Translations under genes and position numbers: made by a program | Source: an uncultured Desulfovibrio sp. | Lineage (GTDB): Bacteria > Desulfobacterota > Desulfovibrionia > Desulfovibrionales > Desulfovibrionaceae | Length of the DNA stretch: 64,000 bases | Direction of reading: 5' to 3' | Assembly (NCBI GenBank): GCA_913060505.1 | Contig: CAJXRQ010000002.1 | Location: 175,425 to 239,424, forward strand | The notes under the pieces: generated by a model | Databases searched by the model: none | What the model was told of the DNA's origin: nothing | Seen by the model: the letters and a program-made list of their open reading frames with translations, nothing else | Shown: positions 21,139 to 29,831 of the stretch, piece by piece | How the letters are laid out: each line of letters starts with the position of its first letter | Numbering within the stretch: the stretch's first letter is position 1

Positions 21139-22731
21139 TTATGCCTCCTGAGTCAGCCAGTTCTTGAGCAGACGTACAGCCTGATCCAGGTTTTCGTCCG
21201 AGAGCTGGATGGCATGGGCTTTGGCGTTTTCCAGGCGGCGGGACGTGTCGAGCAACTCCTCATCCACTTCCTCTTCTTCCAGAGCCAGACGTTCGGCTCC
21301 CGGAAGGCCTGCCATTTCTTCGACTTCCTGTTCGGCGACACGCGGCCTGATGAGGGCCATGATAACCGGCCGTACGACCAGTATCAGGAAGAGGAAGATC
21401 AGTACTCCGTTGAGGAAAGGCTTGCCCAGACGCTGTGCATATTCAAGCATGGTGCGCATGAGAGTCTGGCTGTCCAGATCTTCCGGGGCGCCAAAGGAGA
21501 TGTTGGACACCTCAATGGCATCGCCGCGCATGGAATCAAAGCCCATGGCTTTGGATACCAATTCGCGGATGCGTTCCATTTCTTCTGCAGAGCGGGGCAC
21601 GTAATCCATTTTGCCCGTTTCCTCATTAGCCATGTACGTACCGTCAACGATAACCGCAACACTCAAGCGTTGCAACTCGCCGACAGGGGCAACGATATTT
21701 TCTTCCTGCTTGTTGATTTCAAAGTTCGTGGTACGGGATTCCCGGTTGGAATCCTGCGTTGTGCGAGAGCCTGTGTAGCCATCACCACGGAAGTTTACGT
21801 CAGGCTCTCCGCCTGCCAGAGAAGCGGCGCCACGGGTGGATTCTTCACTGCGTGTTTCTGAACGGACAACGGAACCGTCCGGATCGTATGTTTCCTTGCG
21901 GATTGTTTTTTGACTGAAGTCGAGATCCGCGTTGACTCGGGCGATAACCTTGCCAGGGCCGACAACAGGGCTCAGAAGTTCCTGCAAACGCATTTCCATC
22001 TGGCGTTCCATGCTGCGCTTGAACTCAAGCTGGGTGTTGGACATGGATACACCGGAATCTTCTTCAGGAATGTACAGGGGACGGCCCTGCATGTCCGTGA
22101 TGGTGATGCGCTTGGGATCGAGGCCTTCGACAGCCATGGCGATCAGGTTGACGATGCCGTTGACTTCCTTGGGCTTGAGCTTGCCGTCGTCATGAAGTTT
22201 GAGGATGACGGACGCTGTGGGCGGAACCTGGTCTTCGATGAACAGGCTTTTTTGTGGGATGACCAAATGGACTCTGGCCTTGTCCACCATGGGGAACTCG
22301 GAAATGGTTCGTGCCAGTTCCCCTTGCAGGGCCCGTTGGTAGTTGATGTGCTGTACAAAGTCGGTCTGACCGATTTGTACTTCATCGAAAATTTCAAAAC
22401 CGATGCCTTGGCCGTGCAGTTTGCCTTCACCGGCGATTTTCAGACGCAGTTCATAGACTCGGTCAGCCGGAACCATGATTGTCTGGCCATTGTCCGAGAG
22501 TTTGTATGGCTCCTTGGCCTGTTGCAGCATGCTGACAACTTTGTTGGCGTCCTCGGGGTAGAGCTTGGTGTACAGAACCTTCCAATCCGGCCTGTTCATC
22601 CAGTAGATCATGAGGACGAACGCGATAATGACGGAAAGGGCGAGCCCGGCGATGAGCATGCGCTGGGAAAGCGTTCTGTCCGCCCAAAAACCGGTGGCCT
22701 TGTTCATCAGTTCTTTCAGTGCCGGAGGCAT
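21139..22731 (-). CDS. fliF: Flagellar M-ring protein FliF
   Basis: 530 aa; YSKCJ/FliF domain, ARVHLVIPQKSLF, two TM segments. Confidence 0.96.
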   Translation of the reverse strand: MPPALKELMNKATGFWADRTLSQRMLIAGLALSVIIAFVLMIYWMNRPDWKVLYTKLYPEDANKVVSMLQQAKEPYKLSDNGQTIMVPADRVYELRLKIAGEGKLHGQGIGFEIFDEVQIGQTDFVQHINYQRALQGELARTISEFPMVDKARVHLVIPQKSLFIEDQVPPTASVILKLHDDGKLKPKEVNGIVNLIAMAVEGLDPKRITITDMQGRPLYIPEEDSGVSMSNTQLEFKRSMERQMEMRLQELLSPVVGPGKVIARVNADLDFSQKTIRKETYDPDGSVVRSETRSEESTRGAASLAGGEPDVNFRGDGYTGSRTTQDSNRESRTTNFEINKQEENIVAPVGELQRLSVAVIVDGTYMANEETGKMDYVPRSAEEMERIRELVSKAMGFDSMRGDAIEVSNISFGAPEDLDSQTLMRTMLEYAQRLGKPFLNGVLIFLFLILVVRPVIMALIRPRVAEQEVEEMAGLPGAERLALEEEEVDEELLDTSRRLENAKAHAIQLSDENLDQAVRLLKNWLTQEA

Positions 22732-22792
22732 TGTCTGTTCTCCCGAAGTTTGTGGTTCTGTTGGTTGCGCTGAAATTTGTTAATGCGATTTG

Positions 22793-23143
22793 CTAGAACT
22801 GCATCCGCATGATTTCCTGATATGCACTCAGGACCTTGCCGCGGATGGCACTGGTCATGTTCATGGCCAGCCCAGCTTTCTGCATGGTGATCATCAATTC
22901 ATGGACGTTGGTGTTTTCGCCCGCTGCAAACGATTCTATCATGGCCTTCTTTTCGGTTTGCATGTCGTTGACTTTGGTCAAGGACTGTTTGACCGTGTCC
23001 TCGAAGGAGGTCCGCGGAGCTTGCGGTTTGACCAGGCTGTCCGCTACCGAGTTTTCAATGTTCTGCTGGCGTTTGTTGCGCTGCAGGGAGGTTCCCATAT
23101 TGCTCTGGTATGCCTGAAGGGCTGCTGCCTTGTTGATCATCAT
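22793..23143 (-). CDS. fliE: Flagellar hook-basal body protein FliE
   Basis: 116 aa; FEDTVKQSLTKVNDMQ, NVHELMITMQKAGLAMNMTSAIRGKVLSAYQEIMRMQ. Confidence 0.93.
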   Translation of the reverse strand: MMINKAAALQAYQSNMGTSLQRNKRQQNIENSVADSLVKPQAPRTSFEDTVKQSLTKVNDMQTEKKAMIESFAAGENTNVHELMITMQKAGLAMNMTSAIRGKVLSAYQEIMRMQF

Positions 23144-23158
23144 GGCTGGTTACTCCTG

Positions 23159-23596
23159 CTACTGCCCGATGGTGAGGGCTTTATTGAACATGTTCTTTAC
23201 GGTCTGGATGGTTTGAACGTTTGCTTCATAGCCGCGCATTGCCGTCATCATGTTTGTCATTTCCTCCACCACGTTGATGTCGGGGTAGTAGACGTAACCT
23301 TGGTCGTTGGCATCAGGGTGGCTGGGGTCATAAACTTCCTTGAAGGGGCGTTGGTCCACGGTGACCCCGTTAACACGGACGCCTTCAAGGTCTCGGTTTT
23401 TTGCATCCTGCATAGCCTTGTCAAATGGCGAATAAACAGGGCTAGCTTCAAAGGACACGCTTTTGCGGCGGTAAGGTCCGCCTTCCATTGTGCGTGTGGT
23501 CCTGATGTTGGCCAGGTTCATGGAGATAACGTTCAGGTGTGAACGCTGCGCCTTGAGCCCGGACGAGCCGATATCGAGTGCGCTCATGAAGTCCAT
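23159..23596 (-). CDS. flgC: Flagellar basal-body rod protein FlgC
   Basis: 145 aa; SGLKAQRSHLNVISMNLANIRTTRT, PDINVVEEMTNMMTAMRGYEANV. Confidence 0.96.
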   Translation of the reverse strand: MDFMSALDIGSSGLKAQRSHLNVISMNLANIRTTRTMEGGPYRRKSVSFEASPVYSPFDKAMQDAKNRDLEGVRVNGVTVDQRPFKEVYDPSHPDANDQGYVYYPDINVVEEMTNMMTAMRGYEANVQTIQTVKNMFNKALTIGQ

Positions 23597-24007
23597 TTAC
23601 TTGGCTCCTTCGCTGATGATTTTTTCAACGCCGGTGAAATTCTTTTTGATAACGCTGGTCAGTGCGTTGTACATAAGGTTGTTCTTGGCCATGGTCGCAA
23701 CTTCTTTTTCCAGATCAACAGAATCTTCGCCGTATACGTACCGAGGCTTGAAATCCTTGAGTTGGTCGCCCTCGAACCCGTTGGGATCGAAAGCGGCAGG
23801 CATGTGTTGTTTATTCGTCTTGGTCAATTTGCCTTTCATATTCAAAGCCAGTGCGGTCTGCAGCTGGTCCTCAAATTCGAGCTTTCGCGGCTTGTATTCC
23901 GGGGTATTGGCATTGGCGATATTGCCCATGACAAGATTTTGACGTTCCAGCCGCATGTCCAGCACTTTGGCCGTTACATTAATATGTGATCCAAACATTC
24001 CTTTCAT
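23597..24007 (-). CDS. flgB: Flagellar basal-body rod protein FlgB
   Basis: 136 aa; LDMRLERQNLVMGNIANANTPEYKPRKLEFEDQL. Confidence 0.94.
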   Translation of the reverse strand: MKGMFGSHINVTAKVLDMRLERQNLVMGNIANANTPEYKPRKLEFEDQLQTALALNMKGKLTKTNKQHMPAAFDPNGFEGDQLKDFKPRYVYGEDSVDLEKEVATMAKNNLMYNALTSVIKKNFTGVEKIISEGAK

Positions 24008-24083
24008 CTTCGATCCTCCCGGACTTTATTCGTGCCGATTCCGGCTGGGGCGGCAACTCTTTCCGCCGCGCGTCAAACACATT

Positions 24084-24100
24084 AAGCAAGCAGTGTTCCA
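24084..24100 (-). promoter_or_regulatory. Putative sigma-54 promoter for the flgB-fliI operon
   Basis: Minus strand TGGAACACTGCTTGCTT (GG-N10-GC), about 77 nt upstream of flgB. Confidence 0.7.
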
Positions 24101-24342
24101 TTGTGTTTAATTGCTTGATATAAAATGAAAATTTACAAAAAAGTTTCGAAAGAACAGTTTGCTGGAAAGGAAAGCGTCAAAAGCGCGGCATATACTGATG
24201 AAAGAGTAGCCCGGCAGGAATGTACCAGTATGGAAAAGGATGTTATTATGGGTAGTTGTGGTGGTTTTTAATGTTTTTCCCCAGTTATTTAAGTTGGTTG
24301 GAATTGTATTTTGTTGTGGTTTCTGGTCTTGATGTGATGTTT

Positions 24343-24360
24343 TTGGCACATGCATTGCAT
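24343..24360 (+). promoter_or_regulatory. Putative sigma-54 promoter for the TPR gene
   Basis: TTGGCACATGCATTGCAT, near-consensus -24/-12 (GG-N10-GC). Confidence 0.75.
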
Positions 24361-24437
24361 TGATGCTGGCAGGCCAGTTTCGGCTGAACGAATTTCCCGC
24401 CCTATTATGGGCAAAGGAGAAATGGAGGGGAAATGCA

Positions 24438-25001
24438 ATGAGTGGTCATCTGGATTATGAAATCAACAAGGAACTCGGTGAGTGCTACCTTTTCATGGGT
24501 GAACTTGAAAAGGCAGAAGAATATTACAAAAAAGCCATCAGTTCCAACGGTGTGCATCCTGACCCGTATCTCGGGCTTGCGACAATCGCCGTTCAGCGCG
24601 GGACTCTGAAAGAGGCCATGGCTCTCTATCAGAAAGCTCACAAGGTTGAAGCCACGGACAAGAGTTTTGCCGGCATCGGCCTGATTGAGCTTGAAAACGG
24701 TAATTTCGATGAAGCGTATACCATGTTTACGCAGGCGTTGGAAAAGAATGCCGAGTGCATGGTGGCCCTGTTCAGCCTGATCAGGATCGGGCATGAAGCA
24801 GAGCGGCTTGAAGACATCATTCCGTTCCTCAAGAATTTTTTGGAAATTCAGCCGGACAAGTACGAAGTTCGTTATTCGCTGGCCGGTTGCTATGTGTGCC
24901 TTGATCGTAAGGACGAAGCTCGTCAGGAGCTTGAGCGCATCCTTGAAACGGATCCGTCCAACGAACAAGCCCTGGAACTGCTCGCACAGATTCAGGAATA
25001 A
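24438..25001 (+). CDS. Tetratricopeptide-repeat protein
   Basis: 187 aa from MSGHLDYEINKELGECYLF; TPR repeats (ELEKAEEYYKKAISSNGVHPDPYLGLA...); upstream ATG at 24360 overlaps the promoter. Confidence 0.85.
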   Translation: MSGHLDYEINKELGECYLFMGELEKAEEYYKKAISSNGVHPDPYLGLATIAVQRGTLKEAMALYQKAHKVEATDKSFAGIGLIELENGNFDEAYTMFTQALEKNAECMVALFSLIRIGHEAERLEDIIPFLKNFLEIQPDKYEVRYSLAGCYVCLDRKDEARQELERILETDPSNEQALELLAQIQE

Positions 25002-25156
25002 AGCAGGTCTCCCCTCCCCGTTGGTTTCCCGCTCTGCCCCAGTTGTAGGCAGCAGGGCGGGGGACCAGCCTTTAACCGGAGACCGTTTACACATCGGAAT
25101 TTCTTGCCTTTGAGCGGTAAATCTGGCACGTCCTCCAAAAAACATGGAGGGGTGTC

Positions 25157-25753
25157 ATGGACTCGTTGCCCATCAAAAGAGCTTTACTGAGTGTTACCGA
25201 CAAATCCGGTTTGGCCGAATTTGCGGCTTTTCTTGTTGACCGTGGAGTCGAACTTGTTTCAACGGGTGGAACAAGAAAGATGTTACAAGATGCTGGATTG
25301 CCAGTAACTTCTGTGAGTGAAGTGACTGATTTCCCGGAGATTCTCGGAGGCAGAGTCAAGACGCTGCATCCGAATATTCATGGTGGTATCCTGGCCGATA
25401 AGGACAACCCGGAACATCTGGAAGTCCTGCGCGAGTTCAATATTGAACCGTTCGACATGATTTGTGTGAATCTCTACAATTTTGCCGAGGCAGCTCGAAA
25501 AGGGTTGGAGCTTAAGGATGCCGTCGAGCAAATTGACATCGGTGGCCCCTGTATGCTTCGGGCTACTGCCAAAAATTTCCATAGCATTTGTGTGGTCCCG
25601 GGTGTCGAGCATTATGACCGCATCCGTAAGGAGATCGAAGATAACGGTTCCGTTTCTCTTGCCTTGCGCAAGGAGCTCGCCACGGAAACCTTCCGCATCA
25701 CCAGCCAGTATGATGCCATGATCACAGAATACCTTGCCAATCACGAAGCCTAG
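25157..25753 (+). CDS. Stand-alone IMP cyclohydrolase (MGS-like domain; N-terminal half of PurH)
   Basis: 198 aa; IKRALLSVTDKSGLAEFAAFL, VSTGGT, GRVKTLHPNIHGGILA, QIDIGGPCMLRATAKN; stops where the AICARFT domain would begin. Confidence 0.94.
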   Translation: MDSLPIKRALLSVTDKSGLAEFAAFLVDRGVELVSTGGTRKMLQDAGLPVTSVSEVTDFPEILGGRVKTLHPNIHGGILADKDNPEHLEVLREFNIEPFDMICVNLYNFAEAARKGLELKDAVEQIDIGGPCMLRATAKNFHSICVVPGVEHYDRIRKEIEDNGSVSLALRKELATETFRITSQYDAMITEYLANHEA

Positions 25754-25782
25754 CAGGGAATTGTTTTGTAATTGAGGGGGCC

Positions 25783-25822
25783 CGGACAGAAGCAACACTT
25801 TTGTTGCTGGATTCTGTCCGGA
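25783..25822. terminator. Strong hairpin between purH N-half and hflX
   Basis: CCGGACAGAA-GCAACACTTTTGTTGC-TGGA-TTCTGTCCGG. Confidence 0.55.
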
Positions 25823-25855
25823 CCTTGAACAACATGCCACAAGGCGGAGGCTCCC

Positions 25856-27490
25856 ATAGCCCAGAAAACACAGGGTAATACCCAGGGGCTCAAGCCCAAT
25901 CAACTCAAACGTCTGAACCGTCTGTATTCAAGGCGATATCCTATTCAGGAAGGGTATACTCCCGAACAGGCACGTGAACTGGCGCAGCTTAGTTTCGAAC
26001 TCGGCCGTCAGATTGCCTTACTCATAGACCGCCAAGGCCGGCCCTTCATGGTTCTTGTGGGGGATCCTTCTTCCATATATATTCCCGAGCTGCCGCGGTC
26101 CCGCACCGGGGCCGGACGTTTGCGTGGGCTCCGCCTTTTACACACACATCTAGCCGGAGAGCATCTTTCGCAGGAAGACCTTATGGATATGGTCTTTTTG
26201 CGTCTGGACAACGTGATGTCTCTTGCTCTTTCGGGTGATAAGCCTGAAAGCGTGGAAGTTGCCTATTTGTTGCCTCCCAACACTGAAGGTCGGAACTATG
26301 AAGTCTTGCCTTCTTCCCGTTGGGACCGCCTTGAGGTTGATCTTGATGCAACGGTGCAGGCTCTTGAAGATGAGTTTGCCCGTATGCAGGAAGGAAAAGA
26401 TGTTGAGGACGAAGGGGAACGTGCTTTGCTGGTGAGCGTGGACACCGCTCCGAAGTCTATGCAGGAACGGGGGCTTGCTGAACTTGCCGAACTTGCCAAA
26501 ACGGCGGGGCTTGTCCCTGCCGGGACCATGATTCAACGTATCCGCAAGCTCAACCCCAAATATATTCTCGGTCGCGGCAAGTTGGCAGACCTTGAGGTTC
26601 AGGCGTTGCAGGCCAATGCTTCCATAATACTTTTTGATCAGGATCTCGCTCCTGCACAGTTGAGAAATCTCGCGGATGTGACGGAGCGGCGTATTCTTGA
26701 CCGCACCCAGCTTATTCTCGATATTTTTGCGCAACATGCGACCAGCCGAGCCGGCAAGTTGCAGGTTGAAATGGCGCAACTCAAGTATGCGTTACCTCGT
26801 TTGGTTGGACGCAATCGGGCGATGTCCCGGCTTATGGGAGGAATTGGCGGCCGTGGGCCTGGCGAAACCAAACTGGAAGTGGATCGTCGTCGTGCCCGAG
26901 ATCGTTTGACCAAGTTAAAAAAGGAATTGGGCAACGTACGCAAGCAGCGCAGCCAGACTAGAGAGCGGCGGCACAAGGCTGGATTGCCCATTGTTTCTCT
27001 TGTCGGTTATACGAATGCTGGCAAATCTACTTTGCTGAATACATTGACTAATAGTGAAGTCCTTGCAGAAGATAAACTTTTTGCAACACTTGATCCTACC
27101 AGCCGCCGTATTCGGTTTCCCAAGGACCGAGAGGTTGTTCTGACAGACACTGTGGGATTTATCCGCCGACTGCCACCCGATCTGAAAGAGGCCTTTCAGG
27201 CGACACTTGAAGAATTGGAATCCGCCAATCTGCTTGTTCTTGTTGCTGATGCCTCACATCCTGAGGTAGAGGAACAGGTTGAGGCCGTTCGAAGGATTCT
27301 GCATGATATGGACCTTCATGATATCCCTACGGTGCTGGTTCTCAATAAATGGGACAGCCTGACTGAGGATGAACGCGAAGTCATGGGAAATATCTTCCCG
27401 GAAGGGATTCCTGCTGTCGCTTTAAATCGACGATCTCTTGAACCGGTCGTGGATGCCATCCTTGGGGGATTACCCCGCCCACAGTATTAG
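25856..27490 (+). CDS. hflX: GTPase HflX, with probable AUA start codon
   Basis: G1 GYTNAGKSTLLN, GGRGPGETKLEVDRRRARDR. Family-like N terminus (AQKTQGNTQGLKPNQLKRLNRLYSRRYP...) lies in frame upstream of the annotated ATG at 26048, after GGCGGAGG-CTCCC-ATA; no ATG/GTG/TTG in that extension. Confidence 0.85.
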   Translation: MAQKTQGNTQGLKPNQLKRLNRLYSRRYPIQEGYTPEQARELAQLSFELGRQIALLIDRQGRPFMVLVGDPSSIYIPELPRSRTGAGRLRGLRLLHTHLAGEHLSQEDLMDMVFLRLDNVMSLALSGDKPESVEVAYLLPPNTEGRNYEVLPSSRWDRLEVDLDATVQALEDEFARMQEGKDVEDEGERALLVSVDTAPKSMQERGLAELAELAKTAGLVPAGTMIQRIRKLNPKYILGRGKLADLEVQALQANASIILFDQDLAPAQLRNLADVTERRILDRTQLILDIFAQHATSRAGKLQVEMAQLKYALPRLVGRNRAMSRLMGGIGGRGPGETKLEVDRRRARDRLTKLKKELGNVRKQRSQTRERRHKAGLPIVSLVGYTNAGKSTLLNTLTNSEVLAEDKLFATLDPTSRRIRFPKDREVVLTDTVGFIRRLPPDLKEAFQATLEELESANLLVLVADASHPEVEEQVEAVRRILHDMDLHDIPTVLVLNKWDSLTEDEREVMGNIFPEGIPAVALNRRSLEPVVDAILGGLPRPQY

Positions 27491-27543
27491 ATTCGGCTGT
27501 TTTGGGTGTGAGTCTCGTATTGCAAATATGCCTGGAGTCTTTT

Positions 27544-28548
27544 TTAGCTTCCGGGCTTTTTTGTTTGGTTATTTTCTTTCTGTTTTTTTGCTGAAGGCTT
27601 TTTCTCCACTGCGCACTCTTTGCCTGTATCAATAACGTTTTTACAGAGACCTCCAACCTTTTTACCATCCCATGAAGCCGAATCTTCCAACGGCTCCACA
27701 TGAATAGTGATTTGTGCGTTGGCTAAGTCCTTGTGAATGGCATTTTCGATTTGCAGGCATAAGTCGTGTGATTCCTTGACGCTGCTTTTTCCTGAAACCA
27801 AGAGGTGAAAGTCGATGAAACGTGAAGCACCGGATTTACGCGTACGTAAGGCATGGTAGGCATTTTGTTCGCCGATGTTGTCTGCAATGGCTTGTGCGAT
27901 TTTGTAGACTTCCTTTTGCGGTAACGCGTCGTCCATGAGGCCACCCGCAGACCGTTTGATAAGGTCGAAGCCTGTTCGAACAATATTCAGTGCCATTATG
28001 CAGGCGATGACTGGGTCCAGTATTTGCCATTGCGGGGCTACTAAAAGGATTGCCAGTCCGGCCACCAGTCCCACAGAGGTCCAGACGTCCGTGAGCAGAT
28101 GTTTTGCATCAGCTTCCAGTGTGATGGAGTCAAAACGTTTTGCTGCGCGGAGCATAAGTTTTGCCGTGATATAGTTAACTACGGAAGAGAGTAGTGCCAG
28201 AAAGAGTCCCGGCCCAAGACTTTGTACCGGATGGGGATTCATAAAGCGTTCGATTGCTGCGTAACTGATACCTGCTGCGGCTATGATAATCAGCATTCCC
28301 TCAGCGCCCGAAGCGAAATATTCCGCCTTGCCATGTCCATAGGCGTGATTGCGGTCTGCTGGCCGCAAGGCAATGGTTAATGCTACGAGAGCCAGAACTC
28401 CTGCCGTAAGGTTGACGAACGTTTCCATCGCATCGGAAAGAAGTCCTACTGATCCAGTCAGGCCCCATGCTCCGAATTTAAGTCCCAACGTGACTAGCGA
28501 AGCCATGATGGAATAGTAGACAAATTGTTTGGGAGAGTCTGAATTCAT
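27544..28548 (-). CDS. Cation diffusion facilitator (CDF) family transporter
   Basis: 334 aa; GSVGLLSDAMETFVNL, HAYGHGKAEYFASG, SITLEADAKHLLTDVWTS. Confidence 0.94.
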   Translation of the reverse strand: MNSDSPKQFVYYSIMASLVTLGLKFGAWGLTGSVGLLSDAMETFVNLTAGVLALVALTIALRPADRNHAYGHGKAEYFASGAEGMLIIIAAAGISYAAIERFMNPHPVQSLGPGLFLALLSSVVNYITAKLMLRAAKRFDSITLEADAKHLLTDVWTSVGLVAGLAILLVAPQWQILDPVIACIMALNIVRTGFDLIKRSAGGLMDDALPQKEVYKIAQAIADNIGEQNAYHALRTRKSGASRFIDFHLLVSGKSSVKESHDLCLQIENAIHKDLANAQITIHVEPLEDSASWDGKKVGGLCKNVIDTGKECAVEKKPSAKKQKENNQTKKPGS

Positions 28549-28618
28549 GTAATGTCCTTTCTGGTAGGGCTTCTGGTATTATCCAACATAGGTATTGCCG
28601 ATTTGAAACGTCAACCGG

Positions 28619-28645
28619 AAAAAAAAGGCCCCGGCGGACCGGGGC
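28619..28645 (-). terminator. Terminator downstream of plsY
   Basis: Minus strand GCCCCGGTCCGCCGGGGC followed by T run. Confidence 0.85.
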
Positions 28646-28657
28646 ATGAGAATGTCG

Positions 28658-29254
28658 TTATGCTTTTTGCTTTTTACTCTTGCGCCATGGCTTTTCTTCA
28701 CCGTTTGCCAGACGTTGTATGTTGTCCCTATGACGCCAGAACATGAGTACCATGAGTATTACCGCAACAGGAAGTAGGTGAAAATTTCCGGAAAGAAGCG
28801 AGAAAAGAGGTAGGCAGACAGCAAAAGTCAGAGACCCCATGCTGACATAGCCGGAAAGACCTATTACTGCGGCGCAGGCGGCCACTGCAAACAATGCCGG
28901 CCAGAATGAAGCCGCGAGAAAAACACCTATTGTTGTGGCAACGGCTTTTCCTCCTTTCCAGTTCAGGAAAGGAGAGTATACGTGCCCCAGCACAGCTCCG
29001 AGCATGACGATGGACAGCAGCAGCCATCCCGCTCCCCATATGTTTGCCATGATTACAGGAATTGCTCCTTTCATCACGTCCAGTACAAGCACGGCAATGC
29101 CGTAACGAGTCCCACAGAGACGTGCAACGTTGGTGGCGCCAGTATTGCAACTGCCATCCTTGCGCGGGTCAATATTCCTGAACGTTTTGGCAATATATAA
29201 ACCAAATGGCAGTGAGCCGATGAAGAAAGCAAAAAGAATCAGAACTATGGACAT
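28658..29254 (-). CDS. plsY: Acyl-phosphate:glycerol-3-phosphate acyltransferase PlsY
   Basis: 198 aa; GSLPFGLYIAKTF, GSCNTGATNVARLCG, GHVYSPFLNWKGGKAVATTIGVFL. Confidence 0.96.
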   Translation of the reverse strand: MSIVLILFAFFIGSLPFGLYIAKTFRNIDPRKDGSCNTGATNVARLCGTRYGIAVLVLDVMKGAIPVIMANIWGAGWLLLSIVMLGAVLGHVYSPFLNWKGGKAVATTIGVFLAASFWPALFAVAACAAVIGLSGYVSMGSLTFAVCLPLFSLLSGNFHLLPVAVILMVLMFWRHRDNIQRLANGEEKPWRKSKKQKA

Positions 29255-29324
29255 GTTCCACTCCTTGAAAATTCACGAATCGAGTTCATGGACAATAGCT
29301 GTTTTGGACAATTTTGAAAAGTAA

Positions 29325-29831
29325 TCAGGCCTTTCTACGTACTGCGGGGCGAATATGCTCTATAACCCGTTTCAGGCTGGTTTCGGACTCTTCAGTCGTC
29401 AATTGTTCAACTTTGTCCCGTTCCACAAACATGACAGCTCCGCATGGGCACATTTCCGCACAGGCCGGGTTCATTCCCAGATCTCGGCGAGATGCACAAA
29501 GGTCACATTTGCGTACAGCTACACCCGTGGCCGTGGCAAAAATGGCTCCGAACGGGCAGGCCAGGATGCACTGGCGGGTTTCACAGCCACGACAGAGCAT
29601 TGTCTGGAGTACCAGTGCCCCATCTCTGTCTTTTGCGATTGCTCCTTTTTTGCAAACCTTAGCGCAGTGGGCCTCTTCGCAATGATGACAGTATAGAGGG
29701 ACCATCAAACCGTCGCGTGTGCGTGTCATGTGGATTCGCGGCTTGTCATTGATGAAGCCGCATACCGCCTCGCACGTTTCGCAGCCTATGCACTTGCTGT
29801 AGTCGACAAATAACGTTTTTTGCGCACTCAT
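29325..29831 (-). CDS. 4Fe-4S ferredoxin-type protein (CooF/HydN-like, four cluster motifs)
   Basis: 168 aa; CIGCETCEAVC, CHHCEEAHCAKVC, CRGCETRQCILACP, CDLCASRRDLGMNPACAEMCP. Confidence 0.9.
   Translation of the reverse strand: MSAQKTLFVDYSKCIGCETCEAVCGFINDKPRIHMTRTRDGLMVPLYCHHCEEAHCAKVCKKGAIAKDRDGALVLQTMLCRGCETRQCILACPFGAIFATATGVAVRKCDLCASRRDLGMNPACAEMCPCGAVMFVERDKVEQLTTEESETSLKRVIEHIRPAVRRKA

Noticed and set aside
20725-21861. 378 aa plus-strand ORF
   Set aside because: Antisense to fliG/fliF.
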